In this document: piece after piece, positions 12,154 to 24,700 of the stretch
How the letters are laid out: each line of letters begins with the position of its first letter
How positions within the stretch are numbered: position 1 is the stretch's first letter
Assembly (NCBI RefSeq): GCF_014529535.1
Contig: NW_023503608.1
Span: forward strand, 6,312,501 to 6,376,500
Direction: 5' to 3'
Origin: Bradysia coprophila
Lineage: Eukaryota > Arthropoda > Insecta > Diptera > Sciaridae
Length of the DNA stretch: 64,000 bases
Program-made: the position numbers and the translations under genes
The notes under the pieces: model-generated
The model's input: the letters and a program-made list of their open reading frames with translations, nothing else
What the model was told of the DNA's origin: nothing
Databases searched by the model: none

Positions 12154-15100
12154 ATGCCTTCGGCCGAAGATGACCATCCGGAAAAATATGGTGAGTGATC
12201 TCATTAGATAGGGAAAGTGTTTTCTCTTGTTTTGCACAATTAAGTGCCCCCTGGGCTCTGGCTTGTGTTGTTTTAAAAGTTTATATGTACTATAATTAAT
12301 GAAGTACTAGATTTGGTGCCAAACACTAGTAGGTTTTCAAGCACAAACAGTTAGATATGGTTAAAATGACAGCCGCACATAAAATTTAAACAGAAAATAG
12401 TAAATTGTAACTGTGAGTCTACAGTATTTGTCTTCAATTACCCATTTTTTGTTTAATAAGAAAAATAAATATTTGGATTTTATCTACTGGTTTTCTCGAA
12501 ATATCCGAGATATTCCATTATTATTGACCTAAAAATCTAATTTAAAGTTCAAGTTCGGCATTGTTTGCAATATACGCTTAAACACCTTTTGTTTGTTCCT
12601 TTTTGCGAATCTTTGTTCAGTCTTCTATCAGAAGTAAATATTTACTTCGGAATGACGCGTGAGTCGTTCCATTGTTGTGTTGAATCACAATTAAATTGAT
12701 TAGAGATTTCAGATACAGAATCTTAATTTTTTCTATCGTGAGACTAACGAGAAAGATACGACATTTTGCTACATTAAGCGATAAATGTTTCTCCTCCTAA
12801 TACTTGCATGAGTAATTCTAAATTGCTTTCTTTAACATTATTTGAAAATTTTGAGGTGAGAAAGTTTTACGCGGATATCCCTGAAAACATTACGTTTTTT
12901 GGAGATTTTGTTACTATTCCAGTTCGATGATACTAACTGAAATTCCACTTCAAATCGTTTTTAGTTGAGAATATATTTCGAAAGTGTTTATGTGTTACTT
13001 GTTAGTAGGAACGAGTACCGTTTAATACAAAAGATAACTTGAAAAAGTCAATCATAAATCTGTGAACATTTGATTCCAGGCAGGACTTTCTCGATTGACT
13101 ATCCAAACATTCTATAATAAAATTGTATTTGGGCTGTTGTGAGATTATGTATGATGCATCTTTGCGTCAAAAAAACTATCTGCAGCTATTACGCCTTCCT
13201 TTAAAAGAAATATTTTACAAAATTTAATTATAGATTATTGACGTTAATATATACTTATAAGCCTGATTAAGTGGCAAACGTATTGGTATCACGATTAATC
13301 TTTAAATCTGTCCATTTCCATTGTATTAATACGTACTCATTATAATACATTTTGCTGTTTAAGATAACACTAAGGGGCTATCCATTAATTACAGATGAAA
13401 AAATCTCGATTTTCAGACCCCCGGCGTACACAACAAAATAATGAAGTATACACTACACACTTTGTGGATTGCCTCTAAGCCATTGCTTCTTTTTGTCGAC
13501 GTTGTCAATCAAATCTCCTAACCTTTCTAAAAAAAATCACTTCTAGAAGTTGGTTTTCGATCAGCTGGTTTGTAACAGAAACTGGATGGTCGGAAACTTT
13601 CGACGGTGTTTCTATTGTAACTACTCAGTACTAAAACTTCATCCTCAGCCTTGAAAACATTGCTCATATTCGCAATCATCATTACAGTGATAATGAATAT
13701 TGCTGAATAAACGCGATCAGGCCTAAACAAATATCGGTCACATATATATGTCATATATGGTATCTTGTTCAAGTTCGAATAGCTATACCAAAATAGACAA
13801 GTTTTTTTTCGTACTCGTCACCGGTTATGTACTTGCTAGAAAACGAGATTTATTTGTTTTCATCTGTTAATTTTGTCAGTGATTTCATGAATCTGATTAC
13901 CACCGCAATCCACAATGTACAATACACGGAGATGTGTAGACCTAATGAAATTTTTGTTATTTTTAATTTCCAACGTTAGATATAATATTGATGATGACAT
14001 ACAATACATGAGAAGTTAAGACATGGTACCGACTCATTGAAATCGTCAATCAGAAATATATGTATGAAAGGCTAGTACACACTCTGTATATCACGTAGTT
14101 TCGTGAAAAATGCATAACATTCCTCAAATGGATTGTGTTATGTCCCACAAATGGATTTCGTTTTGTCCCACAAATGGATTTCGTTCTGTTCCACAAATGG
14201 ATTTCGTTTTGTCCCACAAATGGGTTGTGTTCTTACCAACTAGAAGGAGGTTTTGGATTTGACATTAACAAATTTTTGTGAAACATAAAACTGGCTGGGC
14301 CGTTTTCGAACTTCTAAAACGATCTAAATTGTCTTGAGCCTAGCGTAAAGTCATGAAATATCACATGAAACAGCAACATAGTCCATACATTTTCTGTCAA
14401 AACAAAATTTATCGCTGTGTTGTATACCGAGTTTAAATGTCGATTGATATAGACGTAAGAATAATTTCTTACGATGCTAGCATATGCAAGAGCATATGTT
14501 GTATACAGTTCAGAAAAAAAACAGTGAATTAGTATACCCAACACAATAAGCTCAAATGATATGTGGTTAGCATTCACATAACTGTTGCATATAGTATATA
14601 TTTATGTTCATAAGCATAAATAAAAGCAATGTAGTTAGCGACTAATTTCTGATGTTCATCATCTCAGTTTTGTTGTAAAATCGTTAAGAATGAGATCGCT
14701 AATTTTATCTCGTTGACATACAACGCGTCTATTCAATAGAAATATCTTTGGTGGACGTTATTTACTATTTGTTAAGTGGATAATCGGAAATCATATCGTT
14801 TTTGAATTACCCCATTGTTTGTGAAATAGAGAGAGTATTTGTTCTTTCTTATCTTGGTCGATAAAGTGAATCGCAGGAAGTGTTATAAATCAACTTGCGG
14901 AAAATTGAAATATTTATCTCTGAAAATTTTCGATAAGGAACACTTGAACCTGGGAGTCATAACTTAGTAATATGAAAATACTTTTGTACTAAAGCGAGTC
15001 TTAAATATTTTCTTAATTAACACAAAGACGAAACCAAATTGAAGAAGTGAACTTCAAGACGTGGGAGTATAAAATTCTATTTACAATTTTACATTCTCTT

Positions 15101-18100
15101 TGTTTTTTCGGTGCGATATTCTACACACAGTACTAGCAACTCTTAGTTCTCTTATTTCAAATTGAAATATCTGTCGTTGAACTAAAAAAAAATCCACATT
15201 TTTACATTGAACTTCGAATAGTCATTAAGGCTACACCTAAGGGGTGGCGGAAATGTTTCAAAAATCCCAACAGATAGTAGAATCTACATTAATTTCACAA
15301 GACATCTATCATCTTCACCTCATTAGACTCAAATAGCAAACTTATTTGTGGGTTTTTACCAGAGAATGTAATCATGAAAGCGATTTCACGAATTTTTTGC
15401 CAATTTTGAGGATGCACACAACAGGAAATCCGTTACACTTCATATTGAAGGAATTATAATAAATTAGGAAAATACTGAAAAAACGGTCTAAAAGGTGGTT
15501 TTATTGATCGATTCCTGCAGCTCCCACTGAATCACAATTTTTAATATTTTTGATATTCTCAAAAATCGTCAAAATTTGCGAAAATTCGTGAATATTATCG
15601 AAATCACATTCACCATTACATGCTCTGGTTTTTACGTAATTGTTCTTTTTGGAGGATATGCACTGGAATGTGTAGATGGGATGTAAGAAATACCAGGAAT
15701 TTGGTAGACCTCCTTTGACTGTACGATAAACAGGCATGACACACTCCTGCCAGAATACCTTAAGATTCTAGGCAAACATTCCTAAAAAATTATTCTGCTA
15801 ATGGCACTACTAAGATACATTGTAATCTCCATGTTTACCATTAGTAAAGATGTTAAAACAAACAAAATTTTCTTCTTCTCGTGTTCAAAGAGTCTAAGCT
15901 TTGAAATCGACACCCACAGCGATTTAAGTACCTACACCTGAAATTGAAGTCACTGCCATGCGCACTTTACTTTTCCCCAAATTATCAAATACGATAACGG
16001 CCTCGTCATAACAAACAATTTTCAACACATTTGTATTGGTACATAATGACGACGGTAATGACATTCTACCGCATCATTATATACCAGAATATACACGCAC
16101 TCGGTTATCAATAGATTAATTTTTCCATGTATGCAAGAAATAAGCAGAACATTTGATTACTCATACGTGTGTAATAGTATTACCTTTCGAAATTGTTCCC
16201 AAACAGTTTGTGATCGTATGTGCAATGTAATGTACATCGTGTTAATCGTAGCGTAGAGTATAGGTTAATTAAGTGCTTAATATTTACCTCGATGACTATT
16301 ATTTAAAGTTAGAAATTACAAAGATCAGTCCGGTGTGTTGATCTTCAGTGCTTAATTGGATAGGCTCAGGAAATTAATGTGATCCTACCTTAATTAATGA
16401 CTGAATGAACATAGTTAATCTAACGACATATCATGGGTTGTTGTTGTTGCGGAGATAATGACAGTGTTCACAATCGTGAATTTAGCGAATTACCGCAAAG
16501 TTAGTGCACAAATTCTTATCTCATCACTTTTTCGCCTGTAGAATGTAAAAAATTCATTTTTTGTTTACAAATTTTTAGGTGAACCACTGACGTATGATAA
16601 GAATTTTAAAGGACCTCTCTCGAAGCGATCCTGCACCGATGTAATTTGTTTGCTCATTTTCATTGCATTCTTAGCATGTTGGGGAGTGGTTGGATATTAT
16701 GGTAAGTGATCTTTCATCTATTTTTCGATACTTAGTCTTTAGAGCAACGCAGTGGTTACAGCAGATGTGTACTCTCGGAACTGTTGACGAAGTCCTTTTT
16801 TATTGAGCCGAATAGAGACTCATTGGTTTTAAAATTAATCCACACTGAAATATGTGCAGTTGAAGTTTTCAACCGAAAACTTGCACTTTTCTTACCAATA
16901 TTTCTCCAGTTACACGAGCCGTACATGGTGGTGTGGGGTATCATTTGAAAGGTAATTTTACGTGCTTTTGGGCCAAATAGGGTCTTATGGGGTTTGGATG
17001 CATATGCGATGAAATATGAGAAGTTTAATTGTTTAAGTTCCCATATTTCATCGCATATGCATCCAAACCCCATAAGACCCTATTTGGCCCAAAAGCACGT
17101 AAAATTACCTTTCTAATGACACCCCACACGACCCTGTACGGCTTGTGTACCTGGAGAAATTTTGGTAAGAAAAGTGCAAGTTTTCTGTTGAAAACTTCAA
17201 CTGCACATATTTCAGTGTGGATTAATTTTAAAACCAATGAGTCTCTATTCGGCTCAATAGCTCATGATTACCTTTCTAATGACACCCCACACGACCCTGT
17301 ACGGCTCGTGTACCTGGAGCAATTTTTGTAAGAAAATTGCAACTTTTCGGTTTTTGATCACCTTTCACCAGTCACAAAAGCTTCGAAGAATTTTTTTGAA
17401 AGTGGTTTTGGCTTCTAGGGTCGAAGTCCTTTCTAAGTACCTATAAAAAGTTCCACTAGAAAACACGCCCGATTTCGGTAGGCTGTTTTTCAAAAGAATC
17501 CCTCTAAAACACTCGCTAACAATGATTCAGGAGGGGACTACTCATCTTTAGGGGAATACATCGTTTGAGAATAAGAACTTAGACGAAATGCAGGTTTTGA
17601 AGATTATAACTTTTGAGGTGTAACACAAGAAATTTTAGACAGAGCATGCAGCAGTTCTGCGATTACCGTTTGCTTCATTTCCATTTTCACAAAATTTCTA
17701 CGTAAAATCTGACGCCTTAACAATAATTTCAGCAATTAAAAATGGTGATCCTGATCGACTCCTTGTGCCAACCGATTCTCAAGGGCTGAAATGTGGCGTT
17801 GACTCGGAGGTATATTCATAAATTCCAGACATTCCAGCACGATCCAATAAAATCGCGCTCAAATCATTTCCAGGTCATTTCGAAGCCATACCTTGTTTTC
17901 TTCAACTTAGAAAGATGTATCGATCCACTGGTGCCAATAAACGGATGTCCCACACCGCAAGTGTGCGTTGAAAAATGTCCAGACTCAATTTTTATTTACG
18001 ATCAAAGCACATGCAGTGCAAGCAATTTGGAGTCGATTAAGTCCAAGTTGATTTGCAACCGGAATGTGGACATTAGAACAATTCAAAGTTGTACGGCAAT

Positions 18101-21100
18101 AACTGATCTAATTAATAGTGATTACTGTGCGTCATGGTACCTTCCCAGTGAATCATGTAAGTATGCTGGCAAAGTTAACGCCCACAATATAAATGTTGTT
18201 TTTTTTTGTTGTTGTCTTTTTTTGTAGTTTTTTGTTTTGTAATTTGTTTTGTTTTCGTTTTTTTAACAAATCATAAACCGACCTGTCGGAATACATCCAA
18301 TATTTTATAAGATAACGAGTTATAGATCCTAACTTTGGTATCATTCTTGACAAGAATATGTGATACTAAAAATCAGTCTCACAGTAGTAAATGATACACA
18401 TTCCCACATTCATGAATTCAAGAATCTGCACTACACCTTAGAAATTGCCAACCAAAATCAGACTCAGAACTCTTTCAGTTTTTTGGCGTCTGGGTCACAA
18501 CAATTTGCATGCACAAGTCTAACTTTTATTTTTAGTTCGTTTTCACTCAAATATTTAATTTTACATTTTTATTCCATCAAAAATTCAAACTAAACCCAAA
18601 ACCTATACCCGAATAATAAACAGTTTTGAAGCGTTGTATATCGGGCATGCCATCATCCATTTGTCCATTAATTCGTCCACGTTACTTACAACGAAGTCGC
18701 CGAGCTTTGGTTCCCACAAATTACCTGAATGAAACGGATGATGAACATCCCCGTTTCGAGGACATGATTATCATGGATCAAAGGGCAGCCGTTAACGAGC
18801 CAAAGGCGTCATGTTCTGATAGCCGGAAATTAGCCGAGGGATTCATAAAAGAGAAAGTGGTTAGTAATATGCATGACGATACTGAATGGCCGCATTACTC
18901 TCAGTCTCGATATCAATCTGCACAGCTAATTTTTGAACACTACAGCATGTTCACACATTTTTTTATGTAAATAGATTGTAGATGATGAAGGGTAGTAAAT
19001 AGTTTCTGCTATATGTTTTGCGAGAGCGTCCACAGATTACCAGTCGTAACCTCTTAACCCGGTGAGAGAATCGGAATCCGAAGTGATTTGTGGACGTTCC
19101 ATTATAAAATGTTCTCAGAAGAATATGTGGTGATGGCGAAAGTAAAATTTCTGAAGGAGCAATTGTCATCCGCACATGTTTTTTCGAAGAAATCTATGGC
19201 TATATGTGTGTACTAACTAACTCTGTGCATTTTCTTCAATTTTTCTTTAATGATTTCTAATTTGATGGTTATTTGGTTTTCTGTTTTTTACCTATGATTT
19301 CTAGTATCTAGACGTTGTGTGCCATTTAGGGTGGACCGGACCACAATTCAAGAGATACAATCACAAATTAATTTGCAATGGGCAGATTTTGTTAAAGCTG
19401 TTGACAATATCGGAATTTTAGCAAATATCAACGGGGTAGGTCAATTTAAGTTCAATAGTTGTTTGCGTAACCAGGTAGAAAGTTGGTTTTTTTCGAGTAA
19501 GTGTGCGGAGTGATGACGCCCAAAACAAGGGTTACAATCACGAGCATATAAAAAACCTTTCTGCCAAGTTTCGTATTGAAATTTATATGTTTTATGCGTC
19601 GAAAGTGGAGTTATTGGAAATTACAACTTTCGATGAATGAAACATTTTAATGTTTTTTTCTCACAGTGAGTGGTGAGTCTGTTGTTTGTTTTGCAGTAAA
19701 AATCCAAACAAAATTTGATGTATTACGTTATTTCCTTTCGGTGCATGATTAGCAGTGATTAAAAATAAAATTTTCATTATTCATTATAATTCATTATTAA
19801 ATTCCACATCACCAAGGACGCTAACTCTTTAATTAGTAAAATGGAACACAAACGTCGGATGTTTCACGAGTGGTAGCCCGACTCATCTGACTTTTCAACC
19901 ATTTCCATATGGTATAAACAAACGAAGCGACAGATTTAGTGATACCCTTACCGTTTAAAAAAAGTTAATCAGAAGACGTGTTCTGAAGAAATAATATTTC
20001 GTGTACCAGGACTTTGCATTGTACCAAATAAATGGAAGAGTGCAACTGTTAAAATCAACGTAATTATCTAATAAGGAGCGGTCATACCGTTGGAAAAGCA
20101 TTACCAGGAAAAATGCAATTTTTATTTGCTTGTCCAACCATCCTTATTTTTGCATGTTAATTTCTAATCTAATGCCTTGAATAGACATGAACCATTAACT
20201 CTAATGCTACATAACCTTACCTCTAACATAAATTTAATCCTTTGAGTCTAACTAACTTGTCCATTTCAAACATTTAACCTTTCACAGACAGCACTCGTAT
20301 ATCGTAATGAATAGTAGTAATGGAATGGACTCTGTTAATCTAAAAAATTGAACAAGATTCTTGAAAAATCTTTTACTTCAATTGTTTTAATACAAAATTT
20401 ACAGTAAGAGACTTTTGTCGTCGAAATGTTTAATAGATGCCGTCCGTAAAAGGTTAAAATTACAAGAATACATCCAGTTTAACTGATGAGAAAACAAAAA
20501 TCAATTTACTGAACTAAACCCAATTTTTTGCAGGAAGGTCAGAAGATCGTAGAAGATATAATCAGCTCCAAATGGCACATATTGGTTGCACTAATAATTG
20601 CCATGGTGTGCAGTTTGATTTTGATTGCAATGATGCGGTGGTTAGCTGCTCCTTTGTTATGGTTGTCGATCATCGGAGTGCTAGTTATGCTCGGTTTTGG
20701 TTAGTAAATCCATACTGTGTTGTCTCGATCACAATTTTATTGTTGGAAAATTAATTTTTCAGCAACGTTCTACAGTGTCACAAAATTTATTCAACTTCGA
20801 GACAATCCAGTCGAAGTTATGGGTGGATACAATATCGCAAGTTTAGTGAATGAATATCTTGCCAAAAAGGAAACTTGGCTCGTTTTGTCCATTATTAGCG
20901 GGGTAGTTCTGCTGATCATCTTTTTGATTGTGATATTTTTACGGAAACGAATCGTCATTGCTATTGCATTGGTGAAAGAGGGAAGCAAGTACGTCTATAA
21001 TTTTCTTCTCTATCTTGTAGCTAAGGATCACTAGCACTTCCTACTGATAAAAAAAAATCACGAAATTCGTGGAAAATTTCAAAGATGGGAAGGTCTTGCT

Positions 21101-22513
21101 GGTATCACATGGCATCGATTTTCTAAACGAAATGTTTTCTTTCAGAGCTGTCAGTTCAACGCTCACAACAATATTTTTCCCAATCTTTCCATGGGTTTTC
21201 CAATTATTGGTTATTGCATTCGCTGTTACCGTTGGGTTGTACTTAGCTTCGGTTGGGACACAAGTTCATACAGTTGTGGGATTGGATACTAATTGTGTGT
21301 GCTCCGGTCCGGCAGCTACCTATGTGGTAAGTGGAAGAAAGTACATTTCCAAACAGTCTTAGAAATCGCTGTTGTGCCTTTGTAGAATGGTGGTGTATGC
21401 GATCCGAGAACATTCTCTGAAAATTGTCATCCCACGTCGGCGGTTCTGTCCCGGTTCTTGCGACAAAGTAACGACAATCCATGTGCCAAAGCTGCTTGCC
21501 ATTTCAAGAAAATTGATAATCCATACTTCATCAGATACTTTCACGTGAGTGGAATTGAAATCCTTTCCCTGTTATGCCTGTGACTCATTGATTCTTGTAT
21601 TTCAACAGGCCTGGAACTTTGTCGGCTTCTTCTGGGCTGTATTCTTTGTATCAGCTTTCGGCGAAATGGTCTTGGCCGCTACATTTGCCACCTGGTATTG
21701 GACTTTCCACAAGTCTGATGTGCCGTATTTCACGCTGACTCTCGGCCTGGGTAGAACGGTCCGGTATCATTTGGGAACGTTGGCGTTCGGATCGTTAATC
21801 GTCGCCATTTGTCGAATGATTCGTGTGGGTTTGGAGTATCTGGATCACAAGTTGAAGAAGTACGACAATGCATTCGTTAAGGCGATACTTTGTTGCATGA
21901 AATGTTTCTTCTGGTGCTTGGAAAAATTCCTCAAATTCATCAACAAGAATGCGTACATTATGTGCGCGATCCATGGAAAAAATTTCTGTGGCAGTGCTAA
22001 GGATGCCTTTAATTTGCTGATGCGCAATGTGCTACGAGTATTCGCATTGGACAAAGTAATTTGATAAAAATGTTTTTGATAGTTGAACCCTTTGATCAAT
22101 CGATTTTAATATTGGTTAGGTCACCGACTTCCTGTTCTTCCTGTCCAAATTGCTGATTACACTCGGTATGGGAGCATCCGTGTACTTTTATTTAGAAAGT
22201 GAAATAAATACGCACCGATTGCACTATAACTACGTTCCGGTTGCTATCGTTATGATTGGAACGTATTTGATCGCTACGGTGTTTTTCGGGGTTTATTCAA
22301 TGGCTGTGGACACGTTATTCTTATGTTTCCGTAAGATTTTGAAGACTTTTTTTCTAACATTTTCGGTTTGCTAACATTTGATGATTTCAAATATTTTTAG
22401 TCGAAGACTGTGAACGAAACGATGGATCTGCAGAAAGACCGTATTTCATGTCGTCAGGTTTAATGAAAATTTTAGGTAAAAAGAACAAAGTTTCCAGAGA
22501 TCAGTACAAATGA
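12154..22513 (+). CDS. Choline transporter-like protein (SLC44 family)
   Basis: Multi-exon gene; coding exons: 12154-12190 or 16433-16499 (alternative firsts), 16579-16701, 17733-17809, 17874-18156, 18624-18859 or 19305-19435 (alternatives), 20534-20699, 20763-20988, 21146-21326, 21386-21544, 21609-22055, 22120-22330, 22401-22513. All junctions are GT-AG and phases agree. The product is 717-762 residues depending on exons, matching the family's usual ~700. Markers: EPLTYDKNFKGP and RSCTDVICLL before TM1, a Cys-rich extracellular loop (CPTPQVCVEKCPD), FLRKRIVIAIALVKE, FWCLEKFLKFINKNAYIM, and the conserved tail ERNDGSAERPYFMSS. SLC44 proteins are about ten-pass membrane transporters of choline (and ethanolamine) feeding phosphatidylcholine synthesis. 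It looks closer to vertebrate SLC44A2/4 than SLC44A1. Poly(A) signal AATAAA at 22834-22839. Confidence 0.95.
14121..14235. repeat. 23-bp minisatellite in SLC44 intron
   Basis: Four good copies of TCCCACAAATGGATTTCGTTT at a 23-bp period (near 14144, 14167, 14190 and 14213), with a fifth degenerate copy at 14121. It lies in the long intron after the first alternative exon. Confidence 0.75.
16433..16499 (+). CDS. Alternative first exon, SLC44 gene (MGCCCC N-terminus)
   Basis: ATG at 16433 opens 22 codons plus one base before a GTTAGT donor at 16500. The phase is the same as that of the exon at 12154-12190, and both can join the exon at 16579. It encodes MGCCCCGDNDSVHNREFSEL, which has an N-terminal Gly followed by four Cys, a typical myristoylation/palmitoylation context. 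Reading on without splicing meets a stop after two codons, which supports use of the donor. The alternative start encodes MPSAEDDHPEKY. Two promoters giving different cytosolic N-termini is the simplest reading. Confidence 0.75.
16801..17259. repeat. Long hairpin, 218-bp arms, in SLC44 intron
   Basis: Positions 16801-17018 and 17042-17259 are nearly perfect inverse complements with a 23-bp loop. Arm ends and centre have the same symmetry point, so there are no net indels. A partial third copy (TTACCTTTCTAATGACACCC onward) follows at about 17270-17346. It lies wholly within the intron 16702-17732. Transcribed in the pre-mRNA it would form a long double strand. No target duplication was identified. 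Confidence 0.85.
18624..18859 (+). CDS. SLC44 alternative internal exon A (236 bp)
   Basis: Acceptor AACAG|T at 18623; donor G|GTTAGT after 18859. It enters at phase 1 and leaves at phase 0, exactly as exon B does. It encodes FLKRCISGMPSS... and contributes a longer, charged extracellular segment. The exon aligns at its start with exon B (LSRRCVPFRV), around the conserved (R/K)RC. Joining A and B in series breaks the frame, so they are mutually exclusive alternatives. Confidence 0.75.
19305..19435 (+). CDS. SLC44 alternative internal exon B (131 bp)
   Basis: Acceptor TTTCTAG at 19304; donor GTAGGT from 19436. It encodes LSRRCVPFRVDRTTIQEIQS and about 24 more residues, ending ILANING, which joins EGQKIVEDI of the exon at 20534. 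The RRC(V/F)P motif matches the same region of vertebrate SLC44A2. It is 35 codons shorter than exon A. This form gives a protein closer to the family's normal length. Confidence 0.75.
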
Positions 22514-22833
22514 TTTTGAGCATATAGCAAAATGTCGACATCACAAACACTACTTGATCCTGAACAAAAAACATGAAACTGAAAATACTGAACACAAAAA
22601 GCCAACCATTTTTTTTTATTGAATTGTTTTTGGATGGAAAGAATTCTTTTATGGAAACGTTATTGCGATAATCGTATTATTATTATGGAACTGTAATTTA
22701 TTCATTTTGCATTGAATTTTATTTATAATTTTTCTCAAACCTTTTTTAATGGAAAAATAGTAGAATTCAAATCCATCAATGGAATCCAACTATTTTTGTC
22801 TTAGATTAATTATCAAAAAAAATCTTTTATACA

Positions 22834-22839
22834 AATAAA
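22834..22839 (+). terminator. Poly(A) signal of SLC44 gene
   Basis: AATAAA about 320 bp after the stop codon, the best-placed candidate before the retroelement region. Motif only. Confidence 0.4.
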
Positions 22840-23268
22840 CAAGACTCGTTATTGAGGCATTTGATTGAGTTCTGTATTTTTGCTTGGTCTAAAAAAGAGG
22901 AATATTTTACAAAAGAATTACCCGCGGTAAGAAAAGTGGCACTCTTAATAGGAAAAAAATCTGTTGCAAATCTAGTACGGTCGTCCTTCGTCGACACGTT
23001 ACATATTCAACTACAGAAGACAACTACAGCCAGAAAACAACTACTCTGTGACTCTTTTAATGCAGGCCTGGGCCAAGTTCATTTCTTGTTTCAGCAGCTT
23101 AGAAGGGAGTTGTCTTTGCACAACAGAGCCTAGCATTGGTCGACATCAACGACACTATTTATTATTTCAGCTGCATACCTGACATTATTAGATAACTTCA
23201 AAATTGAAATTCGCAGAAACTGACATAGAGGAACACTACTTTACGCTCTCGGCACAGATTTTCAAAGT

Positions 23269-23404
23269 TTGACAGTTTTTATGGGATTTTATACACGCAA
23301 TTGTCAAGTTACGAATATTTGGAGTTAATAAAGGCATGAGAATCTACGTCCAGAGCGTAGATTCTCGTAGCATTCCTAACACTAAAAATTCGTATTTTGA
23401 CAGT
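23269..23404. repeat. Inverted repeat interrupted by the retroelement
   Basis: A 53-bp segment (TTTGACAGTTTTTATGGGAT...) at 23269-23321 recurs in inverse orientation. That second copy is split, with one piece at 23386-23404 and the other at 33334-33384, by the LTR element inserted between. Removing the element and one target copy restores the second arm. A perfect 11-bp stem (GAGAATCTACG / CGTAGATTCTC) sits between the arms near 23339-23369. This was a MITE-like palindrome before insertion. Confidence 0.7.
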
Positions 23405-24100
23405 TGTTAATGCTTGCAATGATAATGATATAAAATTATGTAAAATTTCTATTCAATTAGATCACATATAATAATTACAATATGCGCGCGCATCTTCATG
23501 CTCGCGCATGCGCAATGCATTAACAGTTCAGTCGATAGAATTGTTATACTTGAATCATATACGCGACATTATGAACAATTATATGCGCGAATGTAAACAT
23601 TGCAATCATTAACGTGTAATATGAGATGCATTAAGCGAAATATGTGGTAAAAAGATGTTAAATGATTTATGGTATTCATTTCTTGGAAATGTTTATAATT
23701 AATTGTCTTTTTTTTGGAAACATTTATTCCGGATAGTTTTCGGTATAAATGTATTAACCAAATTATGGAAAAGGATGAACGTCACATCCGGTGCATTGCT
23801 TTATTACTATGTGAATCAAGCGTTAAAATACTTCCCACGATAATTATAAGTGATTGTAATTATAACAATAAGTTCTTTGTTTAGAATTAGTATAAATACT
23901 GTATCCATTCAATGGATAAGATCAGAGTTTGAGGAGAGTTTGAGAAGTATTCAAACAGGAGAGTTTGAGAAGTATTCAAACAGGAGAGTTCTTTTAAAAG
24001 AATCAGTTAATAAAGTAAAGTTTATAATTAAAATAAAACATCTTAGTCTTTTTATTCGATAAAAGGATAACCGTAGGAAAAAGCTCCTACGGGTTAAACA
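23405..24100 (+). repeat. 5' LTR
   Basis: 696 bp, TG...CA ends. Contains TATAAATA at 23891-23898 and a duplicated GAGTTTGAGAAGTATTCAAACAGG block just downstream. Also AATAAA at 24008-24013, and a terminal hairpin AACCGTAGGA / TCCTACGGGTT at 24069-24095. The 3' copy carries all of these at the same offsets. A 70-codon frame inside each LTR is not considered a gene. Confidence 0.95.
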
Positions 24101-24101
24101 T

Positions 24102-24118
24102 TGGTGACCCCGAACGCT
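24102..24118 (+). other. Primer-binding site of the retroelement
   Basis: TGGTGACCCCGAACGC follows the 5' LTR after one T. It starts with TGG, complementary to a tRNA CCA end, as expected for reverse-transcription priming. The priming tRNA is not identified here. Confidence 0.6.
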
Positions 24119-24269
24119 TGAAATGAGCGCGAGTAAAAATTAAAAGTTAAATGTATCAGAAAGAATTGAACATATAACGAAGGAAAATAAATCGCGGACT
24201 GCAGCCGTTGATTTATTGAACAATAAAAGTGTAATACAAAGGGTATTACGCAAAAAGTGCACTTAAATC

Positions 24270-24654
24270 AACACGGTGTGTTGAAATAAAAAACAAGTAA
24301 CGCGGTGTGTTATAAAAAATAAAAGCTTATGTTAATCCACAAACAGCACGATCTGTTAAAGGAAAAATAAAGTGACACGGTGTGTTGCAAAAAAATAAAA
24401 AATTGAATTCAAAATCCACAAACGGCACTGGCTGTTAAAGTAAAAGTGGGAATTCTTAACTAAAAAATAACGCGGCGCGTTAAAATAAATACAGTAGTAT
24501 TGGAAACTACGTATTGACATAGTTTGTCACAGAACGTGAGAGTCCAAGCTATAATAGAAATAGTACTGAGACCCACTAGAAAAGAAAGTAGCCTTGCAAA
24601 CTACAACTCGACACGGTGTGTCATAAATATTAAAAAATAAAAACGCGGTGCGTT
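24270..24654 (+). repeat. Repeated short palindromes in retroelement leader
   Basis: Six copies of a 13-bp palindromic motif of consensus AAC(A/G)CGG(T/C)G(T/C)GTT lie at about 24270, 24299, 24374, 24469, 24610 and 24642. One of them, AACGCGGCGCGTT, is a perfect palindrome apart from its centre base. A second motif, AACAGCACGATCTGTT / AACGGCACTGGCTGTT, occurs twice between them. All are separated by A-rich spacers in the untranslated leader between primer site and gag. Confidence 0.75.
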
Positions 24655-24700
24655 AAAATAAATAAAATAATCCCGGGAATCGACATAAGGTCAAATTAAA

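Noticed and set aside
16756..17331. Open frames on both strands with matching peptides
   Set aside because: They are the two arms of the inverted repeat read in either direction.
23850..24062. 70-codon frame present in both LTRs
   Set aside because: It overlaps the TATA, duplicated block and poly(A) signal of the LTR and simply appears twice because the LTRs are identical.
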